A model generated the notes under the pieces. That model saw only the letters and a program-made list of their open reading frames with translations. It made no database searches and had not been told where the DNA came from. The translations under genes were made by a program, and so were the position numbers. From positions 186,001 through 250,000 of the forward strand of contig NZ_QMKK01000022.1 of NCBI RefSeq assembly GCF_003287875.1: DNA of 64,000 nt. The letters run 5' to 3'. Numbering within the stretch: the stretch's first letter is position 1; each line of letters opens with the position of its first letter. Of this stretch, positions 53,391 through 63,382 are shown one piece after another. This DNA comes from Martinezella tropici. GTDB lineage: Bacteria; Pseudomonadota; Alphaproteobacteria; Rhizobiales; Rhizobiaceae.

Positions 53391-53547
53391 CGCTCTCTCG
53401 ACTTAGGGCTTCCCTACCGCGCCCCATCTTCAAAAGAAAATGAACGGGCGCAGTAACATATTGAAATTGTGCACAATCCCTCAGGAAAGTCGATCCCGAA
53501 TTTCGAGGATCCTGAGCGGCGACGGGCGCTGCTCTCAGCCCAAGGCT

Positions 53548-53895
53548 TTAAGCGGCGTCTGCCTTGACCGGCTCACCCTTGACGCGAACTTCCGAAATGG
53601 CGCTGCGGACGACGCGGATGCGCACGCCTTCGGCGATCTCGACTTCCAGTTCCTTTTCGTCGATGACCTTGGTGACCTTGCCGACGATGCCGCTGGTGAC
53701 GATCTGATCGCCGCGACGGATGTTCTTCAGGATCTCGTCACGCTTCTTCGCCTGAGCACGCTGCGGACGAATAAGAAGGAAATACCAAACGACCATCAGC
53801 GGCACAAACAGGATGATCATTTCAAAGCCGGAACCGCCGAAGGCACTCGCGGCCGAATCTGTCGCGCTCTGCGCATATGCGTTGGTGATAAACAT
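53548..53895 (-). CDS. yajC: Preprotein translocase subunit YajC
   Basis: 115 residues from ATG 53895 (AAGGGAG before it). One transmembrane helix (MIILFVPLMVVWYFLLIRPQ) followed by the typical RAQAKKRDEILKNIRRGDQI and a beta C-terminal domain. Forms the accessory complex with SecDF, which is next on this strand. Confidence 0.95.
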   Translation of the reverse strand: MFITNAYAQSATDSAASAFGGSGFEMIILFVPLMVVWYFLLIRPQRAQAKKRDEILKNIRRGDQIVTSGIVGKVTKVIDEKELEVEIAEGVRIRVVRSAISEVRVKGEPVKADAA

Positions 53896-54099
53896 CGAGA
53901 ACTCCCTTGAACTCCGAGCGGGAACAGGCCCCGCGTCAGGTGGCCGGAATATAGTTACGCGCATGACGAATGCAACAAAAACAGCCGTCAACCGTACCGT
54001 TTTCCCGGTCTGTTAGCCTTTCAGCCCCCAAAGGAGCATGATACCCGGCAAGACAGCGCGCATTTTACGACTTTCTTGTTCAATATTCAGGAGGAAATG

Positions 54100-54972
54100 G
54101 TGACTGAAGACCAAAATGCCCTGATCCTTGCCGAAGTCCGCCGCCTTGCCGATGCGCTTGAACGCCTTGCCGGGCCGGCTCCGGCCATCAATGACTGGAA
54201 CGCCGCCGATTGTTTCGTCTGGGCCCCCGCCCGGCTTCATCTGCAGCCGGTGCCACGACCGAACCGTGTGGCGCTGACCCTCATTCGAGGCGTCGATCAT
54301 GTGCGCGACATTCTGCATGAAAACACGCTTCGCTTTGCCGAAGGTTTCGCCGCCAACAACGTCCTGCTCTGGGGCGCGCGCGGTATGGGCAAATCGTCTC
54401 TCGTCAAGGCCGTGCATGAAGACGTACGTCGGACGACCGGCGTTTCGCTGAAATTGATCGAAGTCCATCGCGAAGACATTTCCTCGCTGCCGGTGCTGCT
54501 CGATATCCTGAAAGCCGTTCCGCACCGCATCATCATCTTCTGTGATGACCTCTCCTTCGATCACGACGATACGGCCTATAAGTCGCTGAAGGCGGCGCTG
54601 GATGGCGGCGTCGAGGGCCGGCCGGACAATGTGCTGTTCTATGCGACCTCCAATCGGCGCCACCTGCTGCCGCGTCATATGATGGAGAACGAACAGTCGA
54701 CAGCCATCAATCCTTCGGAAGCCGTGGAAGAGAAGGTTTCGCTCTCCGACCGATTCGGCCTTTGGCTCGGCTTCCACAAATGCAGCCAGGAAGATTATCT
54801 GCAGATGATCGATGCCTATGCTGATCACTTCAAGCTAGAGCTCGATCGTGCACAAATGCATCACGAAGCACTCGAATGGGCAACGACCCGTGGCGCCCGC
54901 TCCGGTCGTGTCGCCTGGCAATATATCCAGGATCTCGCCGGACGGCAGCGCATCGTGCTGGAACGGGATTGA
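54100..54972 (+). CDS. DUF815-type AAA ATPase
   Basis: 290 residues from GTG 54100, chosen because AGGAGG is five bases upstream; ATG 54097 is the alternative. Walker A LLWGARGMGKSSL (about 100-112), Walker B IIIFCDDLSF (about 150-159), then SLKAALDGGVEGRPDNVLFY and DRFGLWLGF. The family is widespread and poorly characterised. Confidence 0.9.
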   Translation: MTEDQNALILAEVRRLADALERLAGPAPAINDWNAADCFVWAPARLHLQPVPRPNRVALTLIRGVDHVRDILHENTLRFAEGFAANNVLLWGARGMGKSSLVKAVHEDVRRTTGVSLKLIEVHREDISSLPVLLDILKAVPHRIIIFCDDLSFDHDDTAYKSLKAALDGGVEGRPDNVLFYATSNRRHLLPRHMMENEQSTAINPSEAVEEKVSLSDRFGLWLGFHKCSQEDYLQMIDAYADHFKLELDRAQMHHEALEWATTRGARSGRVAWQYIQDLAGRQRIVLERD

Positions 54973-54999
54973 TCTTCGACCAATCAGGCCCTGAACGAC

Positions 55000-55027
55000 A
55001 AAAAGCCCGGCACTGACCGGGCTTTTT
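55000..55027. terminator. Bidirectional terminator
   Basis: AAAAA, arms GCCCGG (55005-55010) and CCGGGC (55017-55022), loop CACTGA, then TTTTT. Lies between convergent genes for the DUF815 ATPase and the LytM lipoprotein. Confidence 0.92.
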
Positions 55028-55050
55028 GCAGAGTCCTTGAGACGCACTAC

Positions 55051-56754
55051 CTATTCAAGGAACGTCATTGGGTTGACCGGAGCCGAATTCTTGCGGACTT
55101 CGAAGTGCAGCTGCGGCTGGCTGACATTGCCGCTCATACCGGACGTTGCCAGCGTCTGGCCGCGCTGAACCTTCTGGCCGCGGGTTACGTTGAGCGCATC
55201 GGCATGGCCGTAGACCGTAACGGTGCCGTCGTCGTGACGGACGAGAACCGTGTTGCCGAGCTCCTTCAAGCCGTTGCCGGCATAGATAACGACACCGTTT
55301 TCAGCAGCCTTGACCGGCGTGCCCTCGGGAACGGAGATGTCGATACCATCGTTGCGGCTGCCGTTGACGTTGGAGCCATAGCCGGCAACCACGGCACCGC
55401 GAACCGGCCAGCGGTACTTGCCGATGCCGGTTGCTTCCGGCGCATCGGCCTGCGCATCCGATTTCGCGGCATCGTTGATGGACTGGCTCGGAGAAGCGGA
55501 GGCAACTTCCTTCGGCTTGGCAGATGCATCGCTTGTGGTATCCGCATGAGCGACAACCTTCGGAGCCTGCTTTGCGATCGGTTCGGCGGCCGCCTGCTTC
55601 GGCTCTGCGACCGGCGTAGCGGTGGGCTTGGCCGAAACCTTCTGCGGCTCGATGGAAGCGGTCTTGACCGGGTCCGCAGCGGCAACGGCGCCGTGCGGCA
55701 ATGCCAGCGCCTGGCCGATGCGGATGCCGTCGCCGGCCTGCATGTTATTCGCACGCTTTAGTTCGGCGACGGTAACCCCGCTCTCCTTGGCGATGCGAGC
55801 AAGCGAATCGCCCGGCTTGACGACGTAAGTGCCGGCGCCCTTCGGGATCGGCCCCTTGCCATTGCCGGCTGCAAGCTTGTTGGGATCGGCGAGACCCGCC
55901 TGGGATTTGCCGCGCATCTGGTTGCCGGAAGGCAGCGCGAGGGCTTCCTGCTGCGGCGCCTTGACCGGGGCCGGCATCTTGCCGCCCTTGGAAAGGTCCG
56001 TTGCTTCAGACGCCATCTTCGCTGGACTTGAGGCACCGGCGCCATTCATCGTCGGGATGATGATCTGCTGACCCGGCTGAGCACCGGCGCCGTTACGCAG
56101 GCCGTTGGCGCGCAGGATTTCCTTTTCCGGAACGCCGTAGCGGCGCGACAGAAGCGCGATGTTTTCGCCCTGGCGCAGCGTTACGCTCGGCGCGTTGACC
56201 GTGGTCCAGCCGGGAGACATCTCAGGTGCTGCCGCCGCCTTGATCGTGCCGGTCGACATCGCATCGGGTGCGAGAGCCGGCGCCGCGCGAGAGCCGTTAT
56301 TGCTGCGCGATGCCGGGAACGGCTGAGCAAGCGCCTCGGTTTCGGTGCGCGAACCACCGCGGGGACGAGCGGCACTGGCGGAAGCGCTGGGAGGAGCAAG
56401 TTCGGTGCGCTGAATTGCGACAGGTGCAGTTGATGCACGAGCGCTGGAGTAGGACGGGTTATAGCGAGCCGGCGAATTCGGATAGGGTTGCGACACCGGT
56501 GCACTCTGCTGCGAATAATCCTGCTGACCATAACCGCCGGCTTGCGCGACATCGGCGCGCGGCACCGGATCGCCATTCGGACCATTCAAGCCGCGCCGGT
56601 TGATCGAACCGGTCGTCACATTGTCCGTCTTGTTGAAGAGCCCGCTGAACCGGGTCGTGTCTGAGCTACAAGCCGTCGCGGTGCTCGCCAGAAGAATGGC
56701 CACCAGGACTTTCCCTGCCGATTTACCGAAATTCGAAGAAAGACTGAAACCCAT
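55051..56754 (-). CDS. LysM/LytM lipoprotein, NlpD-like, degenerate peptidase site
   Basis: 567 residues from ATG 56754. Lipobox ASTATAC with Cys at about 29, a low-complexity linker, two LysM repeats (LRQGENIALLSRRYGVPEKE and VKPGDSLARIAKESGVTVAE), and a C-terminal M23 domain. The zinc site is incomplete: the first H-x-G-x-D is NDGID, and H-x-H is QLHFEV. E. coli NlpD is also degenerate and activates an amidase instead of cutting peptidoglycan. So an amidase activator in cell separation is likely. Confidence 0.88.
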   Translation of the reverse strand: MGFSLSSNFGKSAGKVLVAILLASTATACSSDTTRFSGLFNKTDNVTTGSINRRGLNGPNGDPVPRADVAQAGGYGQQDYSQQSAPVSQPYPNSPARYNPSYSSARASTAPVAIQRTELAPPSASASAARPRGGSRTETEALAQPFPASRSNNGSRAAPALAPDAMSTGTIKAAAAPEMSPGWTTVNAPSVTLRQGENIALLSRRYGVPEKEILRANGLRNGAGAQPGQQIIIPTMNGAGASSPAKMASEATDLSKGGKMPAPVKAPQQEALALPSGNQMRGKSQAGLADPNKLAAGNGKGPIPKGAGTYVVKPGDSLARIAKESGVTVAELKRANNMQAGDGIRIGQALALPHGAVAAADPVKTASIEPQKVSAKPTATPVAEPKQAAAEPIAKQAPKVVAHADTTSDASAKPKEVASASPSQSINDAAKSDAQADAPEATGIGKYRWPVRGAVVAGYGSNVNGSRNDGIDISVPEGTPVKAAENGVVIYAGNGLKELGNTVLVRHDDGTVTVYGHADALNVTRGQKVQRGQTLATSGMSGNVSQPQLHFEVRKNSAPVNPMTFLE

Positions 56755-56923
56755 GACTCGACCCACTTGAGACGCAACCGATTATGGGTCGATTAAAGCG
56801 CGTTAATCTTACCATGCGGTTAAAGCACTGGTGCGGCATGTGTTTTTTTGAGGAATTGCTAACCATAGAAGATGAAACGGCGCCGAGACGCCATGTTTCA
56901 CAGGCATTATCCCGAATTGAGCC

Positions 56924-57577
56924 TCAAAGATAAGAGGCGAGCATCGGCACGATCGGCTGATAGGGAACATCGAACAGCTCTTCACGCTCGAAGCGGCTGC
57001 CCGTCTTTGTCAGCCGCACCAAACGGCAGACATCGTCCGATACCATCAGCGGCGCGATCATCGATCCACCCGATACCAGCTGCTCGGCATAAAAGCGCGG
57101 CATGGTCGGAAATGCGGCGGTGACCAGAATGCGGTCGAAGGTGCCCTCGCCCGGCAGGCCGGCGCTGCCATCTGCCTGGCGGATGACGACATTGCGCAGC
57201 CCGAGCGTATCCATGCGCTGCTGCGCCGAGGTGGTCAGCGTCTTGTAGCGGTCGATCGTCAGGACACGCTCGACGATTCGCCCCATGACCGCAGCGGTGA
57301 AACCGCTCCCCGTCCCGATTTCGAGAACACGGTGTCCCGGCTTGATCTTCAGACTGTGAAGAATGCGCACGACCAGATCGATGCCCTCCATGAAGGAACC
57401 GCAATCGATCGGGATCGTGCGGCTGGAATAGGCATCATCGGTAAATTGCGGCGGCACGAAAGGCAGGCGCGGCGTCTGCTCGACCGCCGTCATCAGATCG
57501 ATATCCAATATGCCTTCCGCCCGCAGCCGCAGAACCACGGCCGCAAAGCCTTCCTTTTCCACCAAACGAGGTGTCAA
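56924..57577 (-). CDS. pcm: Protein-L-isoaspartate O-methyltransferase
   Basis: 217 residues from TTG 57577, with GGAG seven bases upstream and the surE stop two codons before. SAM motif VLEIGTGSGFTAAVM, post-I VLTIDRY, and FDRILVTAAFPTMP. Repairs isoaspartyl residues. Downstream of surE as in many proteobacteria. An ATG start is absent near the N terminus. Confidence 0.93.
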   Translation of the reverse strand: MTPRLVEKEGFAAVVLRLRAEGILDIDLMTAVEQTPRLPFVPPQFTDDAYSSRTIPIDCGSFMEGIDLVVRILHSLKIKPGHRVLEIGTGSGFTAAVMGRIVERVLTIDRYKTLTTSAQQRMDTLGLRNVVIRQADGSAGLPGEGTFDRILVTAAFPTMPRFYAEQLVSGGSMIAPLMVSDDVCRLVRLTKTGSRFEREELFDVPYQPIVPMLASYL

Positions 57578-57581
57578 TCCG

Positions 57582-58346
57582 CTACTCCATACCGAGCGCC
57601 CGCGCCACGCGGTCCTGCGCCGAATAATCCGTCAGATCGAGTTTCAAAGGCGTTACCGAAATACGATTTTGTTTCAACGCCTGAATATCGGTTCCCGGAC
57701 GGAAGATACCACTGCGTTCGCCGAAGCGAAGCCAATAATAAGGGAAGCCGCGACCGTCAGCCCGCTCCTCCACCTGCACGTTGAAAGCGAGATTGCCCTG
57801 CGCCGTCACTTCCGTCCCATCGACCTCGCCGGGACGACAATTCGGAAAATTGAGATTGAGGAAGGTACCATCGGGCAGGTCGACATCCATGAGCTTGCCG
57901 AGCAGGGCCGGTGCATGCGCCTCGGCCACGTCCCAGGGCACGACGCGCGCGCCGTTTTCATAGAGATAGGCCTGGCTCAGCGCAAAGGAGCGCACACCTT
58001 GCAGCGTACCTTCGATCGCGCCGGCTATGGTTCCGGAATAGGTCACATCGTCGGCGACATTCGAGCCGGAATTGACGCCCGAAAGCACCAGATCCGGCTT
58101 GCCGTCCATAACCTGGCGGATGGCCATGATGACGCAATCGGTCGGCGTTCCCCGGAGCGCAAAGTGCTTGTCGGAAACCTTGCGCATGCGCAGCGGCTCG
58201 GGAAGGCTCAGCGAATGTGCGAGACCGCTCTGATCCGTCTCGGGCGCGACAACCCAGACATCATCAGACAAGGTGCGGGCGATACGCTCCAACGCAGCCA
58301 ATCCTTCGGCATGAATGCCGTCATCGTTGGTCAGAAGAATACGCAT
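57582..58346 (-). CDS. surE: 5'/3'-nucleotidase SurE
   Basis: 254 residues. The metal motif [12 protein letters not shown] is at the N terminus, with [20 protein letters not shown] and the C-terminal dimer arm. Nucleoside monophosphate phosphatase of stationary phase. Between serS and pcm, 15 bases after serS. Confidence 0.95.
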   Translation of the reverse strand: MRILLTNDDGIHAEGLAALERIARTLSDDVWVVAPETDQSGLAHSLSLPEPLRMRKVSDKHFALRGTPTDCVIMAIRQVMDGKPDLVLSGVNSGSNVADDVTYSGTIAGAIEGTLQGVRSFALSQAYLYENGARVVPWDVAEAHAPALLGKLMDVDLPDGTFLNLNFPNCRPGEVDGTEVTAQGNLAFNVQVEERADGRGFPYYWLRFGERSGIFRPGTDIQALKQNRISVTPLKLDLTDYSAQDRVARALGME

Positions 58347-58361
58347 CGCCCCACCGCTCGA

Positions 58362-59645
58362 TTATGCTGCTTTTTCGATCCTCTTCACACCACCCATATA
58401 TGGCAGCAGTGCGTCCGGAACAGTGACGGAACCATCGGCATTGAGATAATTCTCGAGAACGGCAATCAGACACCGGCCGACTGCCGTGCCGGAGCCGTTC
58501 AGCGTGTGAACGAACTTGGTGTTCTTGTCGTCCTTGCCGCGATAGCGTGCATTCATGCGCCGCGCCTGGAAATCGCCGCAGACCGAGCAGGACGAAATCT
58601 CGCGATAGGTATCCTGCCCCGGCAGCCAGACTTCGAGGTCATAAGTCTTGCGCGCGCCGAAGCCCATGTCGCCGGTGGAGAGCGTCATGACGCGATAATG
58701 CAGGCCGAGGCGCTTCAGCACTTCTTCCGCGCAGGCCGTCATCCGTTCGTGTTCGGCAATGGAGCTTTCGGCATCGGTGATGGACACCAGCTCGCACTTC
58801 CAGAACTGATGCTGGCGCAGCATGCCGCGCGTATCGCGACCAGCGGAGCCTGCTTCCGAACGGAAGGACGGCGTGAGTGCGGTGAAGCGCAGCGGCAGCT
58901 TCTCCTGATCGAGAATTTCGCCAGAAACGAGATTGGTCAGCGATACCTCAGCCGTCGGTATCAGCCAGCGGCCGTCCGTGGTCTTGAAGGAATCCTCTGC
59001 GAATTTCGGCAGCTGACCTGTTCCGAACATTGCCTCGTCACGCACCATCAGCGGCGCACTGACTTCGGTATAGCCGTGCTCGCTGGTATGCAGATCGAGC
59101 ATGAACTGGCCAAGCGCCCGTTCCAGGCGTGCGAGCTGCGAGGTCAGCACCGTGAAGCGCGAACCGGAAAGCTTGGCGGCACGCTCGAAATCCATGTAGC
59201 CCAGCGTTTCGCCAATATCGAAATGCTCTTTCGGCTCATGGTTCCAGGTCGGCTTGGCGCCCCAGACGCGCTTGACGACGTTGTCGTGTTCATCCTTGCC
59301 GACGGGTACGTCCTCGAGCGGGATGTTCGGGATGCGCGACAGCGCGTCGTTGAGCTCCGCCGTCAGCGCGCGCTCTTCCTCTTCCGCAGCCGGGAGCGTG
59401 GTCTTGATGTCAGCGACTTCGGCCTTCAGCTTCTCGGCAAGCTCGCTGTTCTTCTGCGCCATAGCCGCGCCGATTTCCTTGGAGGCGGCGTTACGGCGGG
59501 ACTGCATATCCTGGACGGACTGAATGACGGAGCGGCGCTTCTCGTCGAGCGCAATGAGGCTTTGCGACAGAGGCTCCGCACCGCGCTTTGCAAGCGCCGC
59601 ATCGAAAGCCTCGGCATTCTCACGAATCCATCTGATATCAAGCAT
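58362..59645 (-). CDS. serS: Seryl-tRNA synthetase
   Basis: 427 residues from ATG 59645. N-terminal antiparallel coiled-coil arm (about 25-110, [20 protein letters not shown]). Class II motif 2 in [20 protein letters not shown], the loop [14 protein letters not shown] and motif 3 in [17 protein letters not shown]. Charges tRNA-Ser. Confidence 0.97.
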   Translation of the reverse strand: MLDIRWIRENAEAFDAALAKRGAEPLSQSLIALDEKRRSVIQSVQDMQSRRNAASKEIGAAMAQKNSELAEKLKAEVADIKTTLPAAEEEERALTAELNDALSRIPNIPLEDVPVGKDEHDNVVKRVWGAKPTWNHEPKEHFDIGETLGYMDFERAAKLSGSRFTVLTSQLARLERALGQFMLDLHTSEHGYTEVSAPLMVRDEAMFGTGQLPKFAEDSFKTTDGRWLIPTAEVSLTNLVSGEILDQEKLPLRFTALTPSFRSEAGSAGRDTRGMLRQHQFWKCELVSITDAESSIAEHERMTACAEEVLKRLGLHYRVMTLSTGDMGFGARKTYDLEVWLPGQDTYREISSCSVCGDFQARRMNARYRGKDDKNTKFVHTLNGSGTAVGRCLIAVLENYLNADGSVTVPDALLPYMGGVKRIEKAA

Positions 59646-59745
59646 CTTCGTTCCAGGTCGTTTGACATGAGTACAGCTCCGACCGAGGTCTCGGTCGGAG
59701 GTCGAAACGGCAAATACCTGGGAAACGAAGCGGAGGCTTCCTCGC

Positions 59746-60573
59746 CTAGACGTTATCCGTCTTGGTGATCTCGGAAGTCCCGCCAGTCTCTTCAAGCGCT
59801 TGCCGGGTACGCTGGCGTTCCACGAGTCGCGCCGCGTAGATGGAAATCTCGTAGAGAAGGATCGTCGGCAGTGCAAGGCCGATCTGGGACATCGGATCCG
59901 GCGGCGTCAGCACAGCGGCAACGATGAAAGCGAAAACGATCGCGAATTTGCGCTTTTCCGCCAGCCAAGTCGACGTCAGCAGGCCGACGCGCGCAAGCAG
60001 CGTCGTGATGACTGGAAGCTGGAAGACGAGGCCGAAGGAAAAGACCAGCGTCATGATGAGGCTCAGATATTCCGAGACCTTCGGCAACAGCGCGATGCCG
60101 ACCTGACCATCGGCTGGCGCCTGCTGCATCTTCAGGAAGAACCACATGACCATGGGCGTGAAGAAGAAGTAGACGAGCGCGGCACCCATCAGGAACAGGA
60201 TCGGCGACGCGATCAGGAATGGCAAGAAGGCGGAACGCTCGTTCTTATAGAGACCCGGCGCCACGAACTTGTAGATCTGCGCGGCAATGATCGGAAATGA
60301 AATCACCAGGGCGCCGAACATGGCGACCTTCACCTGCGTGAAGAAGAATTCCTGCGGGGCCGTGTAGATCAGCTCGGCCTTGGAGAGGTCGAGATGCGCC
60401 CATTCGACCGCCCATTTATAGGGATAGACCAGATAGTTGAAGAGATGCTTTGCCACGGCAAAGCATCCGATGAAGGCAATGAAGAAGGCTACGATCGACC
60501 AGATGAGCCGCGTGCGCAATTCCATAAGGTGTTCGATAAGCGGCTGCGGCTTATCATCGATATCACCCGTCAT
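59746..60573 (-). CDS. tatC: Sec-independent translocase TatC
   Basis: 275 residues with six transmembrane helices. N-terminal signature [20 protein letters not shown], periplasmic loop with [20 protein letters not shown], and [20 protein letters not shown]. Signal-peptide receptor of the Tat system. Overlaps tatB by four bases. Confidence 0.97.
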   Translation of the reverse strand: MTGDIDDKPQPLIEHLMELRTRLIWSIVAFFIAFIGCFAVAKHLFNYLVYPYKWAVEWAHLDLSKAELIYTAPQEFFFTQVKVAMFGALVISFPIIAAQIYKFVAPGLYKNERSAFLPFLIASPILFLMGAALVYFFFTPMVMWFFLKMQQAPADGQVGIALLPKVSEYLSLIMTLVFSFGLVFQLPVITTLLARVGLLTSTWLAEKRKFAIVFAFIVAAVLTPPDPMSQIGLALPTILLYEISIYAARLVERQRTRQALEETGGTSEITKTDNV

Positions 60574-61280
60574 GCCTGGTCCTTCTTCTTGGGCGTTTTA
60601 GGCGTCGCCTTGCTGGCGGTAGCGGTCGGGCGCTTCCTGGGAGCTGGAGACGCCTTCTCTGCGGCAGCGGCGGTCGCGACTTTGCTTGCGGCTCGTTTCG
60701 GCTTTTCCGTTACGACGGGCGTCTGGACGGCGGCGGCCGCAACATCGTCGACCTTGGCGACCGGCTTCGGGCGCGGCTTGCGCACGGCCTTCGGCTTTTC
60801 GACGGCTGCACTTGCCACCGCTTCGCTCGCGGCAGCGGATGGCTGGGCAGCGGGCGCGACAAGCGGGGCAGGATCGCTCCGGGCCGATGTGGCCGAGAGC
60901 GCCTCCGGCAAGCCGGACGAAACGCCCGGAACCGGCTCGGATGGCAAGGGCGTTGCAGCGGGTGCAACCTTGTCAGTGCTGGTCGCGCGCTGCAGATCGG
61001 CCTTTATCTCATTGCCCATCTCGCGCAGCGGGTTCATGGCTTCCCGCAACGAGTTGACCGGATTGAGCTTCTGCGCATCGGCGATCGTCTGGCGCACGTC
61101 GTCCAGCTCCGCTTCGCGCATGGCCTCGTCAAACTGGGCGCGGAATTCGCCAGCAACCTTCCTCGCCCGGGCCGTCATCTTTCCTATTGTCCGTAAGGTC
61201 GCCGGCAATTCCTTGGGGCCGATCACCACCAAGGCCACGACGGCAATAATCACGAGCTCGGACCAGCCTATATCGAACAT
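60570..61280 (-). CDS. tatB: Tat translocase subunit TatB
   Basis: 236 residues. N-terminal helix [20 protein letters not shown] with GPKELP and an amphipathic helix. A Pro/Ala/Lys-rich disordered tail follows from about residue 100, as is usual in alphaproteobacteria. Works with TatC in substrate recognition. Confidence 0.95.
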   Translation of the reverse strand: MFDIGWSELVIIAVVALVVIGPKELPATLRTIGKMTARARKVAGEFRAQFDEAMREAELDDVRQTIADAQKLNPVNSLREAMNPLREMGNEIKADLQRATSTDKVAPAATPLPSEPVPGVSSGLPEALSATSARSDPAPLVAPAAQPSAAASEAVASAAVEKPKAVRKPRPKPVAKVDDVAAAAVQTPVVTEKPKRAASKVATAAAAEKASPAPRKRPTATASKATPKTPKKKDQA

Positions 61281-61335
61281 GCAAAGGCTCCTGGGCCAAC
61301 GGCAAGCCTCTCAGCTTGGCGCCCGCCCGACATGA

Positions 61336-61551
61336 TTACTTCGTTTCGTCAGCCTTATGCTCGACAGTGCGGGACGTCGTCTGCGTCGACGTCTCCTCGT
61401 CGTCGTTCATGCCCTTCTTGAAGCTTTTGATGCCCTTGGCGACATCACCCATCAGCTCCGGGATCTTTCCACGGCCGAACAACAAAAGCGCGATGGCCAG
61501 GACGATGAGCCAGTGCCATATGCTTAGAGAACCCATTACTTTAACTCCCAA
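61336..61551 (-). CDS. tatA: Tat translocase subunit TatA
   Basis: 71 residues. [20 protein letters not shown] followed by [20 protein letters not shown] and a Glu-rich tail. Forms the pore oligomer. First gene of tatA-tatB-tatC on the minus strand, 55 bp from tatB. The 230-bp gap to scpB has no gene. Confidence 0.96.
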   Translation of the reverse strand: MGVKVMGSLSIWHWLIVLAIALLLFGRGKIPELMGDVAKGIKSFKKGMNDDEETSTQTTSRTVEHKADETK

Positions 61552-61781
61552 TTACAGTGTCTTTCCGATGTAAGACGTTTGCGGATGTTTTTCAAACACC
61601 AAAATTTACTGCATCCACGCATATCGGGATGATGAACGCCCATGCGGGTGATCAAGCGTCTCCAAGCCGAGAGGATGATTTGTATATTTGCATCCGCTGA
61701 TGGCGAAAGAGAGACTTTGCCGGTGGTTTCATGAAAATTTATGGAGAGCGCAGCAACCCGTTCCAACGGTCACCAAATGGC

Positions 61782-62498
61782 TCAATCGCTGGAATTTGCG
61801 CCAGTCGGCGGCAGGATGCCAAGCTCTTCCAGATCCATCTGGGTAATCGGATCCTCGTCTTCAGTCAGCTCGTCGTTCATCAAGGGCGACGGGATGTTGA
61901 AATTGGCGGGAATCCGGCCGGATAGTAGCCCTGCCCCCTTCAACTCTTCGAGACCAGGCAGGTCGCGCAGCTCTTCGAGGCCGAAGTGATCGAGGAAATC
62001 GCGCGTCGTGCCAAGCGTGACCGGCCGCCCCGGCGTGCGGCGGCGGCCGCGAAAGCGAACCCAGCCGGACTCCATCAGCACGTCAAGTGTGCCCTTGGAG
62101 GTCTGCACGCCTCTGATATCTTCGATCTCCGCACGCGTCACCGGCTGGTGATAGGCAATGATGGCCAGCACTTCGAGCGCGGCGCGGGACAATTTTCGCA
62201 CCTCGCTCTCGTCGCGCCGGATCACGAAGGAGAGATCCGCGGCGGTGCGGAAGGCCCAGGCTCCATCCACCTGCACGAGATTGACGCCGCGCGAGGCATA
62301 ATCGGCCTTGAGCTTCTGCATGACGGCGGCAATATCGACGCCGCGCGCCACGCGCTCGGCGATGAAGGCTTCGGAAACCGGTTGCGCCGAGGCGAAAACC
62401 AGCGCTTCGGCGATCCGCTCGGCCTCGCTCAACCGGCGCTCGTCGATCTCAAGCGTTTCCGCCTCCGCTTCCATATGCTCGTCGTTCGGCTCGTTCAC
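61782..62498 (-). CDS. scpB: Segregation and condensation protein B
   Basis: 238 residues from GTG 62498 (GGGGACAGG upstream). Winged-helix pair: RIAEALVFASAQPVSEAFIA and LSRAALEVLAIIAYHQPVTR with the core EIEDIRGVQTSKGTLDVLME. Forms the kleisin-regulator pair with ScpA for SMC. The stop of scpA is 13 bases upstream. Confidence 0.94.
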   Translation of the reverse strand: MNEPNDEHMEAEAETLEIDERRLSEAERIAEALVFASAQPVSEAFIAERVARGVDIAAVMQKLKADYASRGVNLVQVDGAWAFRTAADLSFVIRRDESEVRKLSRAALEVLAIIAYHQPVTRAEIEDIRGVQTSKGTLDVLMESGWVRFRGRRRTPGRPVTLGTTRDFLDHFGLEELRDLPGLEELKGAGLLSGRIPANFNIPSPLMNDELTEDEDPITQMDLEELGILPPTGANSSD

Positions 62499-62511
62499 GC
62501 CTGTCCCCGCC

Positions 62512-63348
62512 CTATTCCGCTGCTTCCAGCGACGAATGCTTCGGCCCCCGCCGCATATAGAGCGGCTGAAACGCGCCTTCCTGGCGAATTTCCAGCTGAC
62601 CCTCGCGCACCAGTTCGAGCGAAGCCGCAAATGCGCTGGCGATGGCCGTTACGCGATCGCTGGCAGTCGTCATATAGCTCAGCAGGTAATGTTCCAATGC
62701 TGTCCAATCGGTGATCTCGCCGATCATACGATCGAGAATGACACGGGCATCGGCGAGCGACCAGACACGGCGCTTCTCGATCGTCACCTGCGTCACCGCT
62801 TGGCGTTGACGCAGGCTGGCATAGGCCGTCAGAAGATCATAGAGGCTGGCATCGAAAGCGGATTGGCGTCGATCGGGAATATGTTCCGGTGCGCCGCGCG
62901 CAAAGATATCCCGGCCGAGACGATTGCGATTGACGAGGTCGGTGGCCGCATCGCGCATGGCTTCCAGGCGCTTCAAGCGGAAGGCGAGCGTCGCCGCCAT
63001 CTCCTCGCCGGTCGGGCCGTCTTCCTTGCTCTGCTGCGGGATCAGCAGCTTGGATTTCAGATAGGCGAGCCATGCGGCCATGACGAGATAATCGGCCGCG
63101 AGTTCGATTCGAATGCGCCGGGCGCTTTCGATGAACTGAAGATATTGCTCGGCAAGCGCCAGAACGGAGATGCGCGACAGATCGACCTTCTGGGTGCGCG
63201 CCAGATGCAGCAGCAGATCGAGCGGTCCTTCGAAGCCGGCAAGATCGACGACAAGCGACGGCTCGTGCGAGCCGCGCTGCGCCTCGCCCTCCTGCCAGAG
63301 CTTGTCCATCGGCGTTGCCGCCTGCTGAAGCTTGTCCGTGCTGCCGCT
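62512..63348 (-). CDS. scpA: Segregation and condensation protein A
   Basis: 278 residues from GTG 63348, upstream of which GACGGGTGACA is the best ribosome site; an in-frame upstream extension is open but lacks family similarity. N-terminal VVDLAGFEGPLDLLLHLART and the middle AADYLVMAAWLAYLKSKLLI are typical kleisin features. Bridges SMC heads with ScpB. Confidence 0.93.
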   Translation of the reverse strand, partial: SGSTDKLQQAATPMDKLWQEGEAQRGSHEPSLVVDLAGFEGPLDLLLHLARTQKVDLSRISVLALAEQYLQFIESARRIRIELAADYLVMAAWLAYLKSKLLIPQQSKEDGPTGEEMAATLAFRLKRLEAMRDAATDLVNRNRLGRDIFARGAPEHIPDRRQSAFDASLYDLLTAYASLRQRQAVTQVTIEKRRVWSLADARVILDRMIGEITDWTALEHYLLSYMTTASDRVTAIASAFAASLELVREGQLEIRQEGAFQPLYMRRGPKHSSLEAAE

Positions 63349-63382
63349 CACTCTGTCACCCGTCCGTTCCTCGAAGTCCGGT

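Noticed and set aside
57510-59768. Antisense frame of about 750 codons opposite surE and serS
   Set aside because: The sense frames encode unmistakable SurE and SerS; the antisense frame is a product of codon bias in GC-rich DNA.
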